Below, piece after piece: positions 6,581-12,433 of a stretch of 12,470 nucleotides of DNA; position 1 is the stretch's first letter; each line of letters begins with the position of its first letter. The DNA comes from an uncultured Collinsella sp. (GTDB lineage: Bacteria > Actinomycetota > Coriobacteriia > Coriobacteriales > Coriobacteriaceae): positions 1 to 12,470 of the forward strand of contig CABSNF010000061.1 in assembly GCA_902478995.1 (NCBI GenBank), read 5' to 3'. Under the pieces are notes generated by a model that saw nothing but the letters and a program-made list of their open reading frames with translations, searched no databases and was not told the origin of the DNA. The position numbers were made by a program, and so were the translations under genes.

Positions 6581-7672
6581 ATGGATACCCTCAACGATCT
6601 AAATGAGCGCGTCGACGCCTTCGTCGGCACCAGCTCCTTCGACACGCCTGCCGCGGCAAACGGCCAAGCTCCCATCGATGTGCCCGCCGAGGTTCACGAG
6701 GACATCGTCGCCTCGGTCGATTTCTCCGAGGTCGAGCTCGCAGACGAGTTCACCGAGCCCCAGGTAGCCGTGACCCCCAACGGACTGCTCCCCATGGAGC
6801 CGATGCCCATTGACGGGCGTTTGCGCAAGGCGGCCCTCCGCATGCCCGACGAGATCGAGGAGGCCAGCGGCTTTACGCTCTTCGGCCGTCGTATCAAATC
6901 GCTCATCTACACCACCGATGTCGCGGTTATCCGCAACTCCAACGCCGACGCCGTCTTTGCGGTCTACCCTTTCACGCCGCAGCCCGCCATTACGCAGGCA
7001 CTGTTGACCGTCGCCGAGTGCCCGGTCTTTGTAGGCGTGGGCGGCGGAACTACGACCGGCAAGCGCTCCGTGCAGATGGCAGCCGTCTCCGAGATGCAGG
7101 GCGCGGCGGGCTGCGTGGTCAACTCCCCCGCCACTGCCGAGATGGTCGAGCACATCACCAACATCGCCGACATCCCCGTCATCGCCACGGTCGTACGTTG
7201 CGACGACGATGCGCATGCCAAAGTGCGCGCCGGAGCCAAGATTCTCAACATCGCCGCCGGCAAAAACACACCCCAGGTCCTGCGTGAACTGCGCGAGCAC
7301 TATCCCAACCTGCCGCTCATCGCACCGGGCGGCAAGACGCCCGAGAGCATTCGCGAGACCATCGCCGCCGGCGCCAACGCCATCATCTGGACGCCGCCTT
7401 CGGCCCAGCAGCTACAGGCCGACATGATGCAGCGTTATCGCAAGATGAAGGAAGACGCCACACCTGTCATCTCGCGCGACGATGTGCCCATTATCGACCA
7501 GGTCGCCGCCGCCGAAGTCAGCCAGGTCGAGAACATGAATCCCGACGTGCCGATTCCCGACGAAGTCATCGAGCGCGTCGCTTCGATCCACGAGCGCGTC
7601 GAGGAGCATCGCGCCAATCGCGGCCTCAAGCCGTCACTGCACGGCTTTTTCTTCCGCGGAAAGAAACGCTAG
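6581..7672 (+). CDS. Conserved TIM-barrel-like protein of unknown function (often labelled hydrolase)
   Basis: The 363-aa product begins with about 75 acidic, low-complexity residues, probably disordered. A conserved alpha/beta core follows from about residue 76 to 290. Glycine-rich loops are VGVGGGTTTGKRS (151-163) and APGGKTPESIRETIAAGA (248-265). The alternation of short strands (VAVIR, AVFAVYP, CPVFVGV, GCVVNSP, IPVIATVV, KILNIAAG, LPLIAPGG, AIIWTPP) with helices is what a TIM barrel of the IMPDH/aldolase-like type looks like. From memory, similar proteins in Firmicutes are labelled only hydrolase or hypothetical; no catalytic residue can be named. The C terminus (300-363) is helical and ends very basic (FFFRGKKR). 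The start is uncertain because no Shine-Dalgarno precedes it; coding character nevertheless begins there. A terminator follows directly. Confidence 0.75.
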   Translation: MDTLNDLNERVDAFVGTSSFDTPAAANGQAPIDVPAEVHEDIVASVDFSEVELADEFTEPQVAVTPNGLLPMEPMPIDGRLRKAALRMPDEIEEASGFTLFGRRIKSLIYTTDVAVIRNSNADAVFAVYPFTPQPAITQALLTVAECPVFVGVGGGTTTGKRSVQMAAVSEMQGAAGCVVNSPATAEMVEHITNIADIPVIATVVRCDDDAHAKVRAGAKILNIAAGKNTPQVLRELREHYPNLPLIAPGGKTPESIRETIAAGANAIIWTPPSAQQLQADMMQRYRKMKEDATPVISRDDVPIIDQVAAAEVSQVENMNPDVPIPDEVIERVASIHERVEEHRANRGLKPSLHGFFFRGKKR

Positions 7673-7684
7673 CCGCAACAGCAA

Positions 7685-7722
7685 GGCCCGCCCCACAAAC
7701 GTGAGACGGGCCGTTTTCGTTT
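7685..7722 (+). terminator. Rho-independent terminator after the TIM-barrel gene
   Basis: GGCCCG (7685-7690) pairs with CGGGCC (7707-7712), with CAC/GTG pairing inside the loop, and is followed by GTTTTCGTTT. It lies 12 bp past the stop and 31 bp from the convergent degV stop. On the minus strand the same stem has only a poor tail (TTGCTGTTG), so it may act weakly in both directions. Confidence 0.8.
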
Positions 7723-7753
7723 GAGCAATCATGCAGCAACGTGATGGGGCAAA

Positions 7754-8644
7754 TTAATCCACGCGCTTGTCGCCCATAAAGAAGAGCGCCACCGTACCAG
7801 GTCCGGTATGCGAGCCAATCAGAGTACCGATGTCATTGATCTCAATCTTGCCTTTAAGCTGCGGAACCTGTTCCTCAATCAGCGCCGCAACTGCCTCGGC
7901 ATCCTCGCGGCACGCCGAGTGCGACATGATGCACTTACCCGAATAATCCGTACCGCCCTGCACGTGTGCCATCATGGTCTTAGCCATCTCGGAAATCGCG
8001 CGCTTCTTAGTGCGAATTTTCTCACGTGGCGACAGCTTACCTTCGCAATCGACCGTCATAAGCGGGCAAATCTTAAGCGCCGTGCCAATGATCGCGCTCG
8101 CGGCCGAAATGCGACCGCCGCGCAGGTAGCTCGACAGATCGGTCGAGAAGAACCAGTGGTGCAGGTTGAGTTTATGCTCCTCAATCCAAGCGGCCGTCTC
8201 GTCGAGTGAAGCCCCGCTATCGCGCACGTCGGCGGCATATTCCAGCAACAGACCAAAGCCCGAAGACGCCCCCAGCGAATCGATGACGCGCACCTTGCCG
8301 CCCTGGGGATAGCGATCCGCGAGCATCTGCGCCGCGACGCAGGCCGATCCATACGTGCCCGAAATACCCGACGACAACGTCAGGTGCAGCACGTCTTTAC
8401 CCTCGGCAACAAACGGCTCCCAAAACTCCTCGTACTCACCCACGCTCACCTGAGACGTCTTGGGCATGGCGCCCGCGGCAATCTGGGCAAAAAACTTGTC
8501 CGGCGTAATCGACTGATACAGATCGTCCGTATAGACAACATCGTCGATCTCGTAATGAAAACACACGACAGGGATATTGCGCGCCGCAAAGAACTCACGG
8601 GTTCGGTCGGCGGCGGATTCACAGGTCAGGACAAAATCACTCAT
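7754..8644 (-). CDS. DegV family fatty-acid-binding protein (FakB-like)
   Basis: DegV/FakB proteins hold a fatty acid in a buried pocket; with the kinase FakA they present it for phosphorylation in phospholipid synthesis. The 296-aa product has the family landmarks: FVLTCESAAD near the N terminus (4-13), KTSQVSVGEY (62-71) in place of the usual TSqPs loop, LTLSSGISGTYGSA (88-101), VIDSLGASSGFGLL (120-133), YLRGGRIS (173-180) and the C-terminal IGSHTGPGTVALFF (276-289). The start is ATG at 8644, since AAGGAG lies 6 nt upstream; that Shine-Dalgarno is inside the six-codon extension from the ATG at 8662. No fakA is in the window. It is convergent with the TIM-barrel gene and divergent from fbp, with an apparent extended -10 promoter of its own. 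Confidence 0.95.
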   Translation of the reverse strand: MSDFVLTCESAADRTREFFAARNIPVVCFHYEIDDVVYTDDLYQSITPDKFFAQIAAGAMPKTSQVSVGEYEEFWEPFVAEGKDVLHLTLSSGISGTYGSACVAAQMLADRYPQGGKVRVIDSLGASSGFGLLLEYAADVRDSGASLDETAAWIEEHKLNLHHWFFSTDLSSYLRGGRISAASAIIGTALKICPLMTVDCEGKLSPREKIRTKKRAISEMAKTMMAHVQGGTDYSGKCIMSHSACREDAEAVAALIEEQVPQLKGKIEINDIGTLIGSHTGPGTVALFFMGDKRVD

Positions 8645-8672
8645 ATGAGGCTCCTTACTCATTGCTGCGCAA

Positions 8673-8683
8673 ATTATCGCACA
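8673..8683 (-). promoter_or_regulatory. Extended -10 promoter candidate for degV
   Basis: On the minus strand TGTGCGATAAT is a TGn-extended -10. Transcription would begin near 8666, about 20 nt upstream of the degV ATG. It is identical to the 11-mer in front of the MetRS-like gene. Confidence 0.45.
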
Positions 8684-8709
8684 GTGAGCCTACATGCGGT
8701 ACATATGTC

Positions 8710-8944
8710 CACTATTTACCAAATCGAACCAAAAATAGTGAACATCTTTACCACCATCGTCTCCACCGGCCCCACGCATAAATATCTGAGAAAACACCCT
8801 CTGTCGTCTCCACCCAACCGCCATATCTACCTCAACTAAATCGATTTACCAAACCGTTCAGCCGACAATTCAGCCGCTGGCGCAAAATCGAAACAAAAGC
8901 GGCGCATACTGATAAACGTTTGACGCTGTTTATCAGTTTTACCA
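8710..8944. repeat. AT-rich degV/fbp intergenic region with several short repeats
   Basis: This is part of a roughly 320-bp gap without a gene. CACTATTT (8710-8717) and AAATAGTG (8733-8740) form an 8-bp dyad. The 14-mers at 8721-8734 and 8885-8898 (AAATCGAA[C/A]CAAAA) differ at one base. ATTTACCAAA occurs at 8714-8723 and 8844-8853. TTTACCA occurs four times on the plus strand, starting at 8715, 8747, 8845 and 8938. ACATATGT at 8701-8708 is palindromic. These look like binding sites for a regulator of one or both divergent genes, but no known operator is recognised. Confidence 0.5.
8908..8937 (+). promoter_or_regulatory. 10-bp dyad just upstream of fbp (operator or attenuator)
   Basis: ACTGATAAAC (8908-8917) and GTTTATCAGT (8928-8937) are perfect inverted repeats separated by 10 bp, followed by TTT. 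The AT-rich stem is weak as a terminator, and the symmetry suits an operator. It ends 27 bp before the fbp ATG. GATAAA (8911-8916) could serve as a -10 and TTGACG (8920-8925) as a -35, so the dyad may overlap the promoter. Confidence 0.45.
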
Positions 8945-8964
8945 ACCATATCGGAAGGTGTTTC

Positions 8965-10881
8965 ATGGTCGCATTCGATCGCAACCCGCAAGACTTCAAG
9001 TATCTGCGCCTGCTGTCGAGACAGTTCCCCACCGAACAATCCGCATTTACCGAAATTATCAACCTCTCGGCCATCCTCAACCTACCCAAGGGCACCGAGC
9101 ATTTTATGAGCGACGTGCATGGTGAGTACGAAGCCTTTATGCACATCCTCAACAACTGCTCGGGCGTCGTGCGCGAACATGTCGACGAGATTTTTGGCGA
9201 CACGCTCTCCTTTGACGAAAAGGGCGAGCTGTGTACGCTCATCTACTACCCGCGCGAGAAGATCGACCTGGTCCGCAGCCGTCGCGAGGACTCGCCCACC
9301 TGGTATAAGACCATGCTCGACCAGCTTATTGTGGTTGCCCGCTCGCTTTCGAGCCGCTACACGCGCTCCAAGGTGCGCAAGGCCATCCCGCGCGACTACG
9401 CCTACATCATCGACGAGTTGTTGCACACGCACCCGGACGAGAACAACTATCGCGTGCGCTATCACGAGCGCATCGTGGAGTCCATCCTGGAGACCGCCAG
9501 CGCCGACGACTTTATTGAGTCGCTCGCCTCGCTCATCAAGCGCCTGGCCGTCGACCACCTGCACCTGGTGGGCGACATCTTCGACCGCGGCGGCGGCGCG
9601 GCCAAGATTATGGAACGTCTGCTCACCTACCATTCACTCGACATCCAGTGGGGCAACCACGACCTGCTGTGGATGGGCGCTGCGGCCGGTGAGCCCGCCT
9701 GCATCGCCACGGTGTTGCGCAACAACCTACGCTACGACAACTACGAGATCCTCGAGAACGACTACGGCATCTCGCTGCGTGAGCTTGTCGCCTTTGCCGA
9801 TGCCACCTACACCGCCGGTGAGTCCATCACCCCGCTGATCAAGGCCATCAACGTGCTGCTCTTTAAGCTCGAGGGCCAGATTATCCAGCGCCACCCCGAG
9901 TTCGATATGACCGACCGCCTGTTACTCGACAAGATCGACCACGACACCGGCACGGTCACGCTCGCCGACGGCAGCGTGTGGCCGCTCACGACCAACGACT
10001 TCCCCACCGTCGACCCGGCGGACCCCTACACGCTCACGTCTCAGGAGCAGCACATCATCGACAAGCTCGTGTCCGAGTTTGTCACCGCCGATCACCTGCA
10101 TCGCCATATCGATTTCCTCTACACCCACGGCTCGATGTACAAGGTCGCCAACGGCAACCTGCTCTTCCACGGCTGCGTTCCGCTCAACGAAGACGGCACC
10201 TTTAGCAGCATGAACTGCCTGGGCACCTGGCACGCTGGCCGCGATTATCTCGATTTTTGCGACCACATCGCCCGCCGCGCCTGGCGCGTGGGCGACCGCG
10301 ACGCTCTCGACTGGATGTGGTACCTGTGGATTGGCTTTAGCTCACCCGCCAGCGGACGCCTGGTGCGTACCTTTGAGCGCGCCTATATCGCCGATAAGAG
10401 CACCTGGGTCGAGCCGATGGACCCGTACTTTACGCTTACCAAGTCGCCCTCGGTCTGCGATGATATCATGCGCGAGTTTGGCGTCGCGCCCATGGCATGC
10501 TCGCCGACCGGCCACATCATCAACGGCCACACGCCCGTTAAAACCACCAAGGGCGAGCAGCCCATCCGCGCCGAGGGCAAGCTGTTGGTCATCGATGGCG
10601 GCTTCTGCCGCGCTTACCATCCCAAGACGGGCATCGCCGGCTATACGCTCATCTCGAGCTCGCGCGGCTGCCGCCTCAAGTCGCACCGGGCCTTTACGAC
10701 GGTTGCCGAGGCACTCACGCGCAACGTGGACATCGAAAGCGAGACCAACCGTTTTGACCAAGCGGACCGTCGCCGCATGGTGAGCGACACCGATACTGGC
10801 GCCAAGATCCGCAGCCAAATCCAAGACCTGCGTCAGCTGCTCGATGCATATAGAAACGGTGCTATCGAGGAGCGTGCCTAG
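8965..10881 (+). CDS. fbp: Fructose-1,6-bisphosphatase, class III
   Basis: This is the gluconeogenic enzyme that hydrolyses fructose 1,6-bisphosphate to fructose 6-phosphate in the cytosol. The class III form belongs to the calcineurin-like metallophosphatases and is typical of Firmicutes and some gut actinobacteria. The 638-aa length matches the family (B. subtilis about 670). Metal-site motifs appear in order: SDVHGEY (49-55), GDIFDRGG (203-210), WGNHDLLWMG (229-238), FHGCVPL (401-407) and NGHTPVK (520-526). Near the N terminus, DFKYLRLLSRQFPT (10-23) and LPKGTEHFMSDVHG (40-53) are also characteristic. The start is ATG at 8965 with GGAAGG 6-7 nt upstream; the frame is open to 8920, but that part overlaps the dyad. 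Tandem hairpins begin 6 bp after the stop, before the first gtrA. Confidence 0.97.
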   Translation: MVAFDRNPQDFKYLRLLSRQFPTEQSAFTEIINLSAILNLPKGTEHFMSDVHGEYEAFMHILNNCSGVVREHVDEIFGDTLSFDEKGELCTLIYYPREKIDLVRSRREDSPTWYKTMLDQLIVVARSLSSRYTRSKVRKAIPRDYAYIIDELLHTHPDENNYRVRYHERIVESILETASADDFIESLASLIKRLAVDHLHLVGDIFDRGGGAAKIMERLLTYHSLDIQWGNHDLLWMGAAAGEPACIATVLRNNLRYDNYEILENDYGISLRELVAFADATYTAGESITPLIKAINVLLFKLEGQIIQRHPEFDMTDRLLLDKIDHDTGTVTLADGSVWPLTTNDFPTVDPADPYTLTSQEQHIIDKLVSEFVTADHLHRHIDFLYTHGSMYKVANGNLLFHGCVPLNEDGTFSSMNCLGTWHAGRDYLDFCDHIARRAWRVGDRDALDWMWYLWIGFSSPASGRLVRTFERAYIADKSTWVEPMDPYFTLTKSPSVCDDIMREFGVAPMACSPTGHIINGHTPVKTTKGEQPIRAEGKLLVIDGGFCRAYHPKTGIAGYTLISSSRGCRLKSHRAFTTVAEALTRNVDIESETNRFDQADRRRMVSDTDTGAKIRSQIQDLRQLLDAYRNGAIEERA

Positions 10882-10887
10882 CACCAC

Positions 10888-10942
10888 CCGCGGGGATTGG
10901 CTAAACTTGCTGAGTTTGTCATCCCCGCGGCGCTTCGGCGCC
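10888..10942 (+). terminator. Tandem hairpins after fbp, including a UUCG tetraloop
   Basis: CCGCGGGGAT (10888-10897) pairs perfectly with ATCCCCGCGG (10921-10930), and AAACT/AGTTT (10903-10907 with 10913-10917) closes an inner stem. Overlapping its last two bases is GGCGC-TTCG-GCGCC (10929-10942), a classic stable C(UUCG)G hairpin. No T tract follows, so this may be an RNA stabiliser or partial terminator rather than a full stop. It occupies the alternative TTG start of the downstream gene. Confidence 0.55.
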
Positions 10943-10959
10943 AGCTTAAGGCAGGTACC

Positions 10960-11355
10960 ATGCAAAAGCTCCTTGCGCAGATCATGAAATTTGGCGTCGT
11001 CGGTGTCATTGCCACGGTTATCGACTTTGGCATTATGAATCTGCTCCACTACGGTCTGGGCCTCAACATCCTAATCGCCAACACCAGCGGCTTTATCATC
11101 TCACTCATCTTTAACTACCTCGCAAGCATGAAGTACGTGTTTGCGCACAAGGAAGGCATGAGCCGCCGCCGCGAGTTCATCATCTTTGTCGTGCTGTCCG
11201 TGATCGGTTTGGTGCTCAACGACGGCATCGTGCTGGCGCTCAACGCCGGCCTGGGACTCGAGGCCAATATCGCCAAGATCTGCGCCACCGCGCTTGTCAT
11301 GGTCTACAACTTTGTGACTCGAAAAATCTTCCTGGAGGGCGACGAGACAAAATAG
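10960..11355 (+). CDS. GtrA family small membrane protein, copy 1
   Basis: The 131-aa product has four predicted membrane helices, at about 9-30, 36-55, 73-95 and 103-121. The GtrA-like signatures are MKFGVVGVIATVIDFGIMNL (9-28), FNYLASMKYVFAHKEG (51-66) and VYNFVTRKIFLEG (115-127). GtrA proteins are thought to help move or flip polyprenyl-linked sugars, or act with glycosyltransferases, in cell-envelope polysaccharide decoration; no such glycosyltransferase is in the window. The start is taken as ATG at 10960 (AGG 4 nt and AAGG 9 nt upstream). A TTG at 10897 would add 21 residues but lies inside the hairpin, and the ATG start aligns with copy 2. It follows fbp by 78 bp and may be reached by readthrough. 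Confidence 0.88.
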   Translation: MQKLLAQIMKFGVVGVIATVIDFGIMNLLHYGLGLNILIANTSGFIISLIFNYLASMKYVFAHKEGMSRRREFIIFVVLSVIGLVLNDGIVLALNAGLGLEANIAKICATALVMVYNFVTRKIFLEGDETK

Positions 11356-11373
11356 CTCGAAACCCCTGCAGCA

Positions 11374-11553
11374 TTACGGCGCCCACGGACGACGCGCACT
11401 CAGCGCAGTATCGTCCGTGGGTGTCGCTCGTTTACGGGCAAATATTTTACGTTTGCGGATTAGCTCTTGAAAATTTGGCGAGTTCATATAGTTATTGGCA
11501 AAGACCTTACGTTTCCCTTGTAAAAGCTCTAAAGTATCCTCTGCTCGATTCAT
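11374..11553 (-). CDS. Possible short basic peptide ORF (59 aa), doubtful
   Basis: On the minus strand an ATG at 11551-11553 opens a 59-codon frame to TAA at 11374. The peptide holds two copies of KRK[I/V]FA about 20 residues apart, inside an otherwise AT-rich stretch unlike its neighbours. The two copies differ by one synonymous and one Ile/Val codon change, which is compatible with protein-level conservation. Against it: no Shine-Dalgarno is seen, and the C-terminal third is encoded by the hairpin at 11378-11425. It could equally be noncoding repeat sequence. The frame also runs on upstream, antisense to the second gtrA. Confidence 0.22.
   Translation of the reverse strand: MNRAEDTLELLQGKRKVFANNYMNSPNFQELIRKRKIFARKRATPTDDTALSARRPWAP
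11378..11425. terminator. Strong hairpin between the two gtrA genes
   Basis: CCCACGGACGA (11382-11392) pairs perfectly with TCGTCCGTGGG (11411-11421), and the stem extends four more base pairs outward with two G-U pairs. A GCGC/GCGC stem can close inside. It lies 23 bp after the first gtrA stop; the downstream sequence TCGTTTA is only weakly T-rich. It is a likely terminator for the first gtrA or a convergent-type stabiliser. Confidence 0.5.
11437..11514. repeat. AT-rich spacer with a 60-bp-spaced direct repeat
   Basis: GGCAAA-N4-TTACGTTT occurs at 11437-11454 and again at 11497-11514, exactly 60 bp apart. The surrounding sequence (about 11430-11545) is distinctly AT-rich. It probably contains the promoter of the second gtrA (TATCCT at 11535-11540 is a -10 candidate). 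Read on the minus strand, the repeats encode the KRK[I/V]FA pair. Confidence 0.45.
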
Positions 11554-11574
11554 CAACGCATTGGATGTGATTAC

Positions 11575-11982
11575 GTGCGCAAGGCGCTGGCACAACCTCA
11601 TACCAAGCAGTTCCTCAAGTTTGCTGTCGTGGGTCTTATCTCCTTTGGCATCGACTGGGGCATGCTCATTGCGCTCGTCGAGCTGTTCCACCTCGACTTT
11701 TTGATGAGCACCACGGTTTCGTTTATCACGTCCGTCGTGGTCAACTACTGGCTCAGCATGAAGTACGTGTTCGACCACCGCGAAGGCATGAGCCGCAAGC
11801 GTGAGTTCACGATCTTCACCATCCTGTCGGTGATCGGCCTGGGCCTCAACGACCTGTATATGTTTGTGGGCGTCACGTTTTTGAGCATCGGCTACCAAGC
11901 CATGAAGGCCATCGCCACGTTCCTCGTCACCTGGTACAACTACTTCAGCCGCCGCTTCTTCCTCGAGGGCGCACGGTCATAG
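11575..11982 (+). CDS. GtrA family small membrane protein, copy 2
   Basis: The 135-aa product has four predicted membrane helices, at about 13-35, 42-60, 77-100 and 107-124. It matches copy 1 closely in the core: both have MKYVF[A/D]H[K/R]EGMSR[R/K]REF followed by LSVIGL.LND. The basic C-terminal FSRRFFLEGARS corresponds to VTRKIFLEG in copy 1. As for copy 1, a role in lipid-linked sugar transfer at the membrane is a family-level inference. The start is GTG at 11575 with a weak GGA 9 nt upstream; no in-frame ATG is near, and this start gives a normal GtrA N terminus. It is a tandem paralogue of copy 1, separated by 219 bp containing a hairpin and AT-rich sequence, so it probably has its own promoter. 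Confidence 0.9.
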   Translation: MRKALAQPHTKQFLKFAVVGLISFGIDWGMLIALVELFHLDFLMSTTVSFITSVVVNYWLSMKYVFDHREGMSRKREFTIFTILSVIGLGLNDLYMFVGVTFLSIGYQAMKAIATFLVTWYNYFSRRFFLEGARS

Positions 11983-12008
11983 TCGATTCACTATTTGCTT
12001 GAATGTAT

Positions 12009-12046
12009 AACCGGTTGGAATTCCCATTCCAACCGGTTTTTTGTTT
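12009..12046 (+). terminator. Strong rho-independent terminator after the second gtrA
   Basis: AACCGGTTGGAAT (12009-12021) pairs perfectly with ATTCCAACCGGTT (12026-12038) around a TCCC loop and is followed directly by TTTTGTTT. It lies 26 bp after the stop codon. Confidence 0.93.
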
Positions 12047-12060
12047 GCAGAGCCTGCCGA

Positions 12061-12385
12061 GGAAAGCGCACAAGGCGGGCCGCAGCGTCGGAATGGGTAG
12101 TAGTTTCCCCATGGTCGCCCCGCGGAAAGCGCGTCCCAGATTGCAGCCTCAGAACGGGACACAGCTTCCGCAACGTGGCTCTAGCGGAAAGCGCATCCCA
12201 AAATCGATGCCCAATACGGTCCGCAGCTTCCCAATGGGCGCTGCTTCGGAAAGTCTATCCCGGAATGAGCCCTCAGAGCGGAACACGCTTTCCGAAACCC
12301 GCCCCAACGGGAAGCTGCGTCCCGGAATTCGCCTACAGGGCGGGATGCAATTTCCGGTTGAGCCTCGATTGGGAAATGACGTCCC
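12061..12385. repeat. Degenerate 62-bp tandem array of alternately inverted 14-bp motifs
   Basis: Forward motifs (consensus GGAAAGCGCGTCCC) start at 12061, 12124, 12186, 12248, 12310 and 12372, a period of 63, then 62 four times. Between them lie inverted copies at 12095-12108, 12156-12169, 12218-12231, 12280-12293 and 12342-12355. From the second unit on, the offsets are exactly 32 then 30 bp, with no indel. Spacers of 16-18 bp vary, but most carry a GCC or GGC near the centre. Neighbouring motifs can pair with each other in either register, for example 12122-12137 with 12156-12171. The period is not a multiple of 3, so it is not a protein repeat. It fills the roughly 350-bp gap between a plus-strand terminator and a minus-strand terminator. 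Function unknown; candidates are a protein-binding array, a REP/BIME-like cluster or a multi-hairpin RNA. Confidence 0.85.
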
Positions 12386-12395
12386 ATTCGTATAA

Positions 12396-12433
12396 AAACG
12401 GGCGTCTCGGATGTTTGTCCGAACCGCCCGTTT
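12396..12433 (-). terminator. Terminator of a minus-strand gene right of the window
   Basis: AAACGGGCG (12396-12404) pairs with CGCCCGTTT (12425-12433), and an inner stem pairs TCGGA (12407-12411) with TCCGA (12418-12422). On the minus strand the stem is followed by further Ts (TTTTTATA counting the stem end), an intrinsic-terminator tail; on the plus strand only TTTGATG follows. It marks convergence with the second gtrA. The last 37 bases show nothing assignable. Confidence 0.75.

Noticed and set aside
10897..10959. TTG start adding 21 residues to the first GtrA protein
   Set aside because: It lies inside the post-fbp hairpin, lacks a Shine-Dalgarno, and the paralogue aligns with the ATG at 10960.
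11374..11898. 174-codon minus frame as a full gene
   Set aside because: Most of it is antisense to the second gtrA; only the intergenic part from the ATG at 11553 was kept, as doubtful.
12061..12385. Regularly spaced repeats as a CRISPR array
   Set aside because: Repeats are 14 bp, degenerate and alternate in orientation, spacers are only 16-18 bp and themselves related, and no cas gene is present.
12003..12395. Open frames of 130 and 146 codons running through the repeat array
   Set aside because: The 62-bp period shifts frame in every unit, no ribosome binding site precedes them, and they begin inside or before the terminator hairpin.
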